The notes under the pieces were generated by a model. It did not search any database. It worked only from the letters and a program-made list of their open reading frames with translations, and was not told where the DNA came from. From Spirogloea muscicola (taxonomy: Eukaryota; Streptophyta; Zygnematophyceae; Spirogloeales; Spirogloeaceae), in the NCBI GenBank assembly GCA_009602725.1, contig WELB01000039.1, forward strand, positions 163,240 through 182,390: 19,151 nt of DNA, read 5' to 3'. Made by a program: the position numbers and the translations under genes. Shown here in pieces: positions 1 through 7,017 of this stretch. Position 1 is the stretch's first letter, and each line of letters starts with the position of its first letter.

Positions 1-112
1 GCCGGCGTCGGACGGCGCGGCAGGGCGGCGGCAGGAGCCCGGCCGCCCGTTGCGCGCCACCGCGGGCTCCCCTGCGGCGGCCGCCGAGCAGCCGCAGCGC
101 CTCGTGGACGCC

Positions 113-1983
113 ATGCTCGCGCCCGACAGCCCGAACTTCTCGGACGCCGACCTGCCCTTCCTGGAGTGGGACGACAGCCTCGCCGCGCTGGACGTCGCCG
201 ATGCAGCTGCGGCGCTGGACGCCGGCGGCTGGGACTTCGACTCCGAGGACGTCTTCGGAGGCGGCGTCCTGGCAGTCGTCGAGGGTGCTGGCGAGACCCC
301 GCCCAGCCTGGGCCCGCCCTGCCTGGAGCCTATCTCCGTCAGCCAGGCCATTGGAGAGAGCGGCAGCAGTAACAGCAGTGGCGGGGTGCCATGGTGGAAC
401 GAGATGTTCGAGGAGGCCTGCGACAGCTTGGAGGCGGAGGGCTGTGCATCCTCAGCACCACAGCCAGCGGCGCCGCTGCTGCGCCGCAGCGCCAGTGGGC
501 TCACCACGGGGCGGTGCAAGCGGGGCTGGACGCAGTCAAAGGAAGGGCTCTCGGCGACGGTGATCCCGCTGCACGAGCAGGAACTGCGGACAACCGAGCA
601 GGAGTCGCTGGGTGGCGGCGAGCCTGCAAGCGATCATGGTAGCCTTGACGTTCACTTGGGGGAGGCTGCTGGTGGTCGCAGCCGCTGTGCAACCGACATG
701 GAGCTGCAGTGGAAGCCGTCAGTGGAGTGCCAGGGACCCTTGTTGGAGGGTGACGATGAGCTTCGGAGGGATGTTGACGATGACGAAGACGCGACTGCTG
801 CTACAAAGAGACAGAAGAGGTATCTGCAAACGACTGTGCAGAACCTGACAAGAAAGCGTCTTACTCTATAGGGAATGACGACGTACACCACCTTTGCCGC
901 TTGTCAGTTGGAGTCAGTTGTAGGAGACTAAATTAGAATATGCCGTGTAAACTACCTAGGTGCGCTTGGTAGGGGACTTGTGTCCTGTGAGATGGCATGT
1001 GCCTCAATCAATTATCTTGCTGTTCTCAGCAAATATGCAGCATGGTCTCGAATTTAGGATGATTCTGCTGCCGCGCGCACCACAGGCTCGTGCGCAACCG
1101 GGAGTCAGCTCTGCAGTCGCGGCAGCGGCGCAAATCGTATGTGAGGGAGCTCGAGGGACGGTGCGCGCTGCTGGAGCGCCAGCTGGGGCACCTCCAGCAG
1201 TGCGTGTCAGTGACCGCTGCTGAGAACCATGCCATGCAAGCTGAGCTCCAGCGGCTTGCACACCTGAGGACTGGTGTGTTCCACAAGAATGCCCAGCCAC
1301 TGCCGCATGCACCACATGGGGCTGGTCAACCCAGCGAGAAGTCGACTGTGATTGGCGACACGCCGGCAGAGCCTGCAGTGCTTGAAAGTGGTGAGTGTGC
1401 ACTCTTTCCGGCTTCAAAGTACCATCTGCTGCAGCTGCCGCTGCATTGCTAGGCAAGGGAGAGATGTCTTGCCGTAACAAGGCCTGCTTAAATGGTGGCA
1501 CTTTCTGGGCTAAGCCACTGGGCGCTTGATTGAAAGGTTAGTGTATGCAAGATTGTGTAGAACAGTTGGTGGCTGTGTTTGGGGATGCTGAGCTCCACGC
1601 CTGCGGGCCTCTGCCTGTGTTCCCTTGCAGACTCCCTGCCGCCGGAGTCCCTACCGGCCCATTGCCAGTCACGCACTCCTCGTGGGGCCCTCCCCTTGCC
1701 ATGCGGCGCCCCTTCCCCGCTGCCGTACACTTGGTGGCAACGCCTGGCTGGTGGCCCCTTCCCAAGGTGGCTGTGCCTGCTGCTTGCCCTGACCAGCGCG
1801 GTCGGAGATCTTCCCAGGCTTGACCCAATATCATTGGCCATGAAGTCCAGCAGACGACCCTTGCTGGCGGCCGCGGTATCGGTCAATACACGGGTTTCCT
1901 GTCTGTATCGTCGGTGTGGGAAATGGCGTCGGAAGAAGCGGCGGCGAGGATCAGTTAGCAGGCGCAGTCTGCCAAAGCTCTGA
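113..1983 (+). CDS. bZIP transcription factor, three exons
   Basis: Exons are 113-819, 1086-1390 and 1631-1983. The introns begin GTATCT and GTGAGT and end in CAG, and the joined length is a multiple of three (454 residues). Residues 1-60 are acidic, as in an activation domain. The basic region (about 236-255) spans the first splice junction and has the invariant N-x7-R (N240, R248). Nine residues after R248 starts a zipper with heptad positions L258, L265, L272, T279, M286 and L293. Exon 3 is Pro-rich, then has a 13-residue hydrophobic stretch (384-396) and a strongly basic end (435-449) that could be a nuclear signal. bZIPs bind ACGT-type sites as dimers in the nucleus. The basic region resembles plant bZIPs of the bZIP17/28/60 stress group, but I cannot assign an orthologue. 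The frame is open to the left edge, so ATG 113 (first in frame) is a tentative start. The zipper is certain; the exon 3 join is likely. Confidence 0.88.
820..1085 (+). other. Intron 1 of the bZIP gene
   Basis: GTATCT donor and CACAG acceptor. Removing it joins the two halves of the bZIP basic region in frame at an arginine codon (AG|G), which is strong support. Translation through the intron stops at 869-871. Confidence 0.88.
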
Positions 1984-2555
1984 GCAAGCCAGCTTGAGAG
2001 TGGGGCAAGCACCACTTTGGCAGCCTGAGCTTGTTGATCTATAGCGGCTGTTAGGGCTTCGCAGCAAGCAAGACTTTGACCTTGCTCCATTCAGCTTGAC
2101 ATGTCCGCTTTAGGTGCAGTGACTTTGTTACACGTGCCTTGATGTGGCCACTCTTGCTTGACATTGATTGCAGCAAAGAGCTTGCTGGCACACAATTGTG
2201 CTGGCACATTACAGTGCTCTTGTAGGTCAGCTAGACCCCATATTAACAGTGTCTGCGGGTCTGAGTCGTGTACACATTGACCCCAGCAAATCTGCATACT
2301 GTGTAGTCAACTTATTGTCACAGCAAAATCAGATGTAGAAATTTGATCGCTGCTTTCTCCTGTCATGGAGCGAGAAAAGACAGGCCAGGTCACGGTTGCT
2401 GACCATCTAGCGGGTTATTCGGCTGAGATAGCCACAGATTTGGAAGCACAGCACAAGCAGAAAACCTGCAAGAGTGGTCCTTTCGGGGTGACTATGGCTG
2501 GCAGGCACCAAAGGCATCAATAAGTGGCAGCAGAGATGATTTAATCCTGGAGCGA
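1984..2555. other. 3' flank of the bZIP gene, no gene seen
   Basis: Moderately AT-richer than the coding exons and without a convincing open frame. There is no perfect TGTAA signal here; only TGTAG variants occur (for example near 2220 and 2335). The 3' UTR end of the bZIP gene is therefore not determined. Confidence 0.5.
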
Positions 2556-2774
2556 TGAGAGAAGGTGCGCGGGGCGCATGAAATTAAAGGGAGGCCAATT
2601 CAAGCCAATACATTGTCCCACGAGTGAGCACAAACAAATCTGACCAGCTAACTTGGGGAGCTGGAGCGCCGCCATGAAAGCAGGAGGCCTGACTTAGAGC
2701 GCGCTCTGCACGTTGATGAAGAGCCAGTGCTTGCGAGCGCTGCAAACTAAACGAGAGCCGCATTCTATAATATG
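2556..2774. repeat. Dispersed repeat family A, copy 1
   Basis: It opens with an AGAGAAGG(T/C)GCGCGG element, then GCATGAAA, AAAGGGAGGCCAATTC and a GAGTGAGCACA block, and ends near a GCCGCATTCTATA block. The same blocks recur in the same order at 3148-3412, and partly at 6149-6317 and 10271-10360. No protein is encoded. It is an interspersed repeat of unknown class. A tRNA-type B box was considered but is not convincing. Confidence 0.7.
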
Positions 2775-2962
2775 GTGATGAGAAGCAGCAGGCAGGAGTG
2801 TGTGCAGGCCTGAGACTTCAGGGTCGAGGATTGCGGAGTATGGAGTGACCACGCGCAGGCAGCACGGAGTCACGGACCCAGAAAAACATGACAAGCGCAA
2901 CAGCTTTCTAGCACCCCTTTGTAACGACTTGAGGAGCCACGTGGTTTGTGCGTTATGGCCTC

Positions 2963-3009
2963 TTCGGACCTTGTCCATTTCTATGGGCTGGTCTCTCACA
3001 GTCGTCGCC
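2963..3009 (+). repeat. Degenerate copy of the hairpin tail element
   Basis: It contains CTTGTCCATT, then GGGCTGGTCTCTCACAG, matching the left part of the tail element seen intact at 6511-6566. The right half of the stem is eroded (CAGTCG in place of CAGCCC). Confidence 0.5.
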
Positions 3010-3147
3010 CTTCCAGAGAGAATCTTTGAAGAGGGTGCAACGGCTGAAGAAGAAGTGAAATTCTAACAGACAGTGAGGGCTGCAAAGGGCTAACCGACAA
3101 AAGCATCACAAGGTCCAGCAGAGATGGAAAGTGGACAGCACGCAGCA

Positions 3148-3412
3148 AGAGAGAAGGCGCGCGGTGCGCATGAAACTGAAAGGGAGGCCAATTCTAGCCT
3201 TACAAATGTCCTGTTAACTGGGTAATGAGCTGGCTAGGGGGGACACTAATATCCCCGAGTGAGCACATGCATACCTGGACAAGCTATACTGAGGAGCCAA
3301 ACCACCACCACGGAAGGCACAAGCCTGGGCTAATGCACGACCAGCACTGGTAAATCGCGAGTGCCTGGGAGCGCTGCAGACCCAATGATAGCCGCATTCT
3401 ATAGCAATTGTA
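3148..3412. repeat. Dispersed repeat family A, copy 2
   Basis: The same block order as 2556-2774: AGAGAAGGCGCGCGG, GAAAGGGAGGCCAATTC, GAGTGAGCACA, then GCCGCATTCTATA. Extra sequence separates the blocks, so it is diverged or carries insertions. No coding potential is seen. Confidence 0.65.
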
Positions 3413-3448
3413 GGAGTTTGGTAAGGATGGCCGCTCAGCAACCCCTCC

Positions 3449-3505
3449 TTATTAGAAGAAGAAGGCTCGCCCATAAAGAAAGAGGGGCTGGCAAAGCTAG
3501 CCCAA
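3449..3505 (-). repeat. Hairpin tail element, AAA-loop subtype
   Basis: Read on the minus strand it has the order seen in the other tails: a T-rich entry, a stem-loop, then a gagcc-TTCTTCTTCT end. The stem-loop at 3485-3503 is GGGCTGGC-AAA-GCTAGCCC, one mismatch from perfect. A near-identical copy lies at 6095-6150. Confidence 0.65.
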
Positions 3506-3507
3506 AA

Positions 3508-3600
3508 AGAATGGACAATGTCCAAAGCCGAAGAATGAGAAGCCGAGGAAGGACTCCTCTACTCTACCAATCACGACAACATACTAGGGAAGCTCAGTAC
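3508..3600. repeat. Dispersed repeat family B, copy 1
   Basis: About 85 nt, starting AATGGACAATGTCC (a small GGAC/GTCC palindrome) and running to CACGACAACAT. It is nearly identical to 6320-6403. Both copies sit close to a family A copy and a hairpin tail, so A, tail and B may be parts of one larger element. Confidence 0.7.
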
Positions 3601-4003
3601 CCGCGAGTGAGCAACACTCCTTATTAGCAGCCCCGAGTCGGATGTACAACTAGTAGCCGGAAATCTGAAGAACGGGCCGCCGCAGAGGATGACAGGCGCG
3701 GGGCTGCGCAGCCCGGCAGCCGCGAGTGCCAGGGGGGCTGCCAGGAAGCTGCCCAGATGCAGAGGTCCAGAAGTGCCACTCCCTGGGAGGGGGGCCGCAA
3801 TGCAACCGGAAATCGGTGCCGTGCGCAAATCCCAGGGCGCTCGCCGGCGCCTCCGGGCGCACTTTTGAAACCTGGGCCACGCGGTTGCCACTTACGGTTG
3901 ATCGATTCCGTCGTTTATTCGTCCCCGACTCCCTCTCGCCCTCCCACCATATTCTTCATTAACCATACCTTCTCTTGGTCTAGCATATCTGTGACCAGGC
4001 CAG
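3601..4003. other. Upstream region of the copper chaperone gene, no gene seen
   Basis: GC-rich up to about 3900, then more AT-rich. Open frames exist on both strands but none resembles a known protein. It probably holds the promoter of the downstream gene; no TATA box or other site can be named with confidence. Confidence 0.4.
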
Positions 4004-4079
4004 GCCGCCGCCGCCGCCGCCGCCTTCGCCGCCGCCGCCGCCGCCGCCTTCGCCGTCGCCTCCTTCACCGCTGCCGCCG
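4004..4079. repeat. GCC-type trinucleotide repeat with an assembly gap base
   Basis: Runs of CCG/GCC units interrupted by CTT and TCC triplets. The single N of the window (4080) is at its end, so the repeat length is probably uncertain. It lies about 150 nt before the start codon at 4225, probably in the promoter or 5' UTR. Confidence 0.85.
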
Positions 4080-4224
4080 NGCCGTCGCTGGCGACGCGAC
4101 CGGCGAGTGCCGCGCCGTCGCCGCGCGGGAGCCCCTGCGCTTCGCCCGCTGCCTTTCATCGACTGTCCGTCCTTTAGCCTCTGTCGGGCTTGGCTGCGGC
4201 GCCTCCGAGGCAGGCAGCGCCGTC

Positions 4225-5348
4225 ATGACGCAGGTCCGCCGCGTGTGACGTGCGACGGCAGCGCCTCCTGCCTTGGTGGTGCTAGCGCAATGCTGCTAGC
4301 TGTTGACATAGGCGCAACAAACGCCGATTGTGGTGACATCCTTGCAACTGGCTTCAGAACACGCTAACATCCAGCGAAGACCTTCGCTGGTACCTTTATG
4401 CTGACCTTCTTGTCAATGGGCTTCGGGCTGGCTTTTAACAGCCCTCGTCCCCTTTGAAAGACCTCACTCCTCTTTCTTCTTACAAGCTGCTGTCTCGTTT
4501 ACGCGGCGCTTCCGCAGACCACGACGCTAAAGGTGGCCATGATGTGTGAAGGCTGCGTCGGCGCTGTGAAGCGTGTTCTGGGCAAGCTTGATGGTGCGCC
4601 GCGCCCTACGCTTACCGTCCTTTCTTGAATGTGTAGCTCGTTGCAGCTAAACGCTGTGCTCTTGCTAGCTGTACATCACTTGCACTGGTCTCGTGTGCCC
4701 AGCAGCTTCCTGGCCAGATGTCTTGTCCGGGCATGCCGTTGGGGAACATTTCACTTTCTCCATATGTGCATAGTATGGTCAGGCTGATGCTACACCCACA
4801 AGGAGGCAGCTTATACTTATCCTTATAAGCATCACAATGCAGCGTATCTGCTGCTTTGTTGGCGCCTGAAGCTGCAGCTAGCAACTACTGCTTTTTACTA
4901 TTTCAGCACAATGTAGCTAGTGCTATGGATGTCATTAGTGCAGTCTAGTAGGTCACTTCCACAGATGCAAGAAGCGATCGAAGCATGCAAATTTTGGCTG
5001 CTTAGGTGCAGCGACAACAATACATCTGCACCAGCCTGACACCTTGTCCTTTTCTTAGAATCTCGCAAATCACCAGTACCGTGTCAGTCCTTGTATGCAC
5101 AACCAAGATTACCAGATATATACAACATGACTTGCAGGCTTGCACTCTACTCGTAAGTTGCAGGATATGTATGCTCTGTCTGTCCACTGAGGCAAGTGGC
5201 ACACCACACTCTCTTTTTGGCAGGCGTGCAGTCATATGATGTAAACCTCAAGGAGCAGAAGGTGACAGTGGTGGGCGATGTGGAGCCGCAAGCTGTATTG
5301 GAGAAGGTGGCCAAGACTGGCAAGGCTACCAGCTTCTGGCAAGGCTGA
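4225..5348 (+). CDS. ATX1: ATX1-type copper chaperone, three exons
   Basis: Exon 1 is 4225-4233 (or to 4242), exon 2 is 4518-4593 and exon 3 is 5224-5348. Intron 2 runs GTGCGC to CAG and rejoins a glycine codon (G|GC). The product is about 69 residues and is all one heavy-metal-associated domain. It has the copper site M-x-C-x-x-C as MMCEGC near residues 11-16, the following GKLDGV turn, and a KVAKTGK stretch near the C-terminus, where ATX1 proteins carry the lysines used in docking. ATX1 carries Cu(I) in the cytosol to P-type ATPases of the secretory pathway. Exon 1 is uncertain: ATG-ACG-CAG followed by GTCCGC is a weak donor, and GTGTGA six... nine bases on also keeps frame and adds three residues. 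The domain identity is firm. Confidence 0.92.
4409..4480 (+). repeat. Hairpin tail element inside intron 1 of the copper chaperone gene
   Basis: It carries GGGCTG-GCTTTTAA-CAGCCC at 4425-4444. The six-base stem is perfect and only the loop differs from the intact tail (GCTTTTCG). A CCTC...TTTCTTCTT stretch follows, like the CTT end of intact copies. It seems to be an old insertion in a working gene. Confidence 0.6.
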
Positions 5349-5488
5349 AAGGATTCTGCGGCTGGAAGCCAGCAACACAGTTAGCCAGTAGGATTTATCA
5401 TACCTCTGGCACGAGCTAAGCAGCATCCGTCTGACGGCAAGGGTGCCACCATCTCAGTTACTAGTTTTCTCCGCCTGCACACAACGCT

Positions 5489-5493
5489 TGTAA
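5489..5493 (+). terminator. Candidate polyadenylation signal (TGTAA)
   Basis: TGTAA, the usual polyadenylation signal of chlorophyte green algae, lies about 140 nt after the copper chaperone stop codon, a normal 3' UTR length. Cleavage would be expected 10-20 nt further on. Confidence 0.55.
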
Positions 5494-5509
5494 ATGATTG
5501 CACGATTTT

Positions 5510-6050
5510 GGCAATGAGCCATCGCTTGCGTGCTGTCTTAGTTTGTGAGGACCTCAACAAAGCCCTTACTGTTGCCGTGCCCATACCGTGTTGCTTCTCG
5601 GACAGTTGCGCAAGTGCAGCAAATGGATTCTCATTAGCTGCAAGCTCAAGAGCTTTGCAACAGAAGGCCGCTCTGCGACTGAATGCTGGGCGGCCATTCG
5701 CACTTGGCATCGAGATGATTGTCCATGAATTTGGAGATTTCGCTTCTACACAAAAAACATCAGAAAAAGACGAAGCAGATCGGGCTTCTTGCTATCCTGA
5801 CTATCGCCTTTGTGCTGACACTAGGTGATTCGGCCATAAGCCCTTGGCTGTACAGCCACAGTATAAAGATTTCTCAATGCGACTCTACATCTCAGAGCCC
5901 CTCCTTCCCTGTGCCAAATCAATAACCAACCGATCAGCCCCCCTCTTCCCCCGCTTGTACCACTGGTTGGCGGCCCTGCCTGCCTTGTCACTATTTGCAC
6001 TAGCTTTTGTCTGAACATATGTATTGGCTTGACTTGGCCACCCTTCTACT
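5510..6050. other. Intergenic stretch, no gene seen
   Basis: An open frame at 5508-5828 encodes 106 residues with no recognisable domain, and its start precedes the likely end of the copper chaperone transcript by only a few bases. I treat it as chance. Nothing else stands out. Confidence 0.4.
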
Positions 6051-6054
6051 TCCT

Positions 6055-6148
6055 TCAGACCTTGTCCATTCCTTTGGGCTGGCCTCTCACAGCAAAAAGA
6101 AAGAAGGCTCGCCCATAGAGAAAGAGGGGCTGGCAAAGCCAGCCCAAA
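6055..6148. repeat. Two hairpin tail elements joined head to head
   Basis: 6058-6093 is a plus-strand start of the tail (CTTGTCCATTCC, GGGCTGGCCTCTCACAGC) broken off at the second stem arm. From 6095 a minus-strand copy follows, with a perfect palindromic stem-loop GGGCTGGC-AAA-GCCAGCCC at 6127-6145. This appears to be one tail inserted into another. Confidence 0.65.
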
Positions 6149-6317
6149 AGAGAGAAGGCGCGCGGGGCGCATGAATTGAAAGGGAGGCCAATTCAAGCCA
6201 ATACATTGTTCAGGCAGAGTCGAGTGCAGACTAAACAATGCTACATAATACGGAGACCTAATCTAAGGTACCTAAGATGACATTAGTACCCACGGGTGAG
6301 CACAAACAAATCTGACA
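6149..6317. repeat. Dispersed repeat family A, copy 3
   Basis: It begins AGAGAAGGCGCGCGGGGC and continues with GAAAGGGAGGCCAATTC and CCAATACATTGTT, then diverges, and regains the family at GTGAGCACAAACAAATCTGAC. It is closest to copy 1 (2556-2774). Confidence 0.7.
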
Positions 6318-6319
6318 AG

Positions 6320-6403
6320 AATGGACAATGTCCAAAGCCGACGAATGAGATGCCGAGGAAGGACTCCTCTACTCTACCAATCACGACAACATCCTAGGGA
6401 GGC
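6320..6403. repeat. Dispersed repeat family B, copy 2
   Basis: It matches 3508-3600 almost base for base over about 80 nt, from AATGGACAATGTCC to CACGACAACAT. Directly after it a truncated LINE 3' end starts, so the LINE probably inserted here. Confidence 0.7.
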
Positions 6404-6510
6404 CATTTCGACAGGGGGATACTTTTCCGGCAGCTAGTCTGTCGGATCTGAGGCTCCTCACTCGTCACTGCTGAGTGATCCATCCTCCCCCTGCTCTACC
6501 ATAGAAGAAC
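6404..6510 (+). pseudogene. 5'-truncated LINE 3' end (last ORF2 codons plus 3' UTR)
   Basis: The sequence matches 12019-12116, the end of the LINE ORF2 fragment further on. The last codons read FPAASLSDLRLLTRHC then TGA, against FPAASLSDLRLLTRTY in the longer copy. The 3' UTR starts GTGATCCATCCTCCCCCTG in both. Such 5' truncation is typical of target-primed reverse transcription. Confidence 0.8.
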
Positions 6511-6566
6511 TTTTTGGGCTGGCTTTTCGCAGCCCTTGCCCCCATTGGGAGTGCCACTTCTTCTTC
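6511..6566 (+). repeat. Intact hairpin tail element with CTT end
   Basis: TTTTTGGGCTGG, stem-loop 6516-6535 (GGGCTG, loop GCTTTTCG, CAGCCC), then TTGCCCCCATTGGGAGTGCCA and a (CTT)n run. It is joined directly to the LINE 3' UTR and lacks the CAGGCCCC leader of the longer copies. Confidence 0.85.
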
Positions 6567-6668
6567 TTTGTAGCTGCTCCACGCTTTTCGGCCCCTTCGA
6601 ACCTTTGTCAATTCTTTTTGGGCTGGCTTTTCGCAGCCCTTGCCCCCATTGGGAGTGCCACTTCTTCT
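6567..6668 (+). repeat. Second hairpin tail element in tandem
   Basis: It starts TTTGTAGCTGCTCC, contains GGCCCCTTCGAACC, and repeats the stem-loop at 6620-6639 and the GGGAGTGCCACTTCTTCT end. From the stem-loop on it is identical to the preceding copy, so this is a recent tandem gain. Confidence 0.85.
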
Positions 6669-7017
6669 CACAGCCACCAGTCAATCTGGCCGCGCCTTTG
6701 GTTCTACTTCATGCGCACCGCGTTCCTTCTCTCCTCCGCCCCCCGTGCCCGGCCGCCGTGGAGCAGCCTAGCCCTGAACCCCGAGCATGGAGGCCCAAAA
6801 CCCCTAAACGCCGGCGCCCTCCTCTTCGAGCTTACCTCTCATCCTTGCCCGCTGGACTCACGAGAAGCTCAGACCCGAACCCAGCTTGTGTAAGTTGCAG
6901 CACCGCTAGCCGGCCCCAGCTCGGCGCACGAGCAAGCCCCACGCTGCGACTGCTGCTGCGGGAGCGCCGCCTGGTGGGGCCAGTGAGTCCGTCGGCACCC
7001 ACTTGCGGGCCAGCCTG
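6669..7017. other. Upstream region of the tRNA methyltransferase gene
   Basis: GC-rich and free of recognised repeats after 6670. It must contain the promoter and 5' UTR of the gene starting at 7018. The gene's frame has a stop at 6907-6909 and no in-frame ATG before 7018. Confidence 0.5.

Noticed and set aside
1421-1450. CTGCTGCAGCTGCCGCTGC run as an IRE1-type site
   Set aside because: It lies in intron 2 of the bZIP gene, so it would be absent from the mature mRNA.
1004-1501. 165-codon minus-strand frame over bZIP exon 2
   Set aside because: Antisense shadow of the zipper exon, and the plus-strand reading is certain.
2556-2640. Possible tRNA-derived SINE: reverse complement of GGCCAATTCAAGCC resembles a Pol III B box
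   Set aside because: The match is loose and no A box lies at the right distance in any of the four copies.
5508-5828. Open frame of 106 codons after the copper chaperone gene
   Set aside because: No domain, codon pattern unlike the confirmed exons, and it overlaps the likely 3' UTR end.
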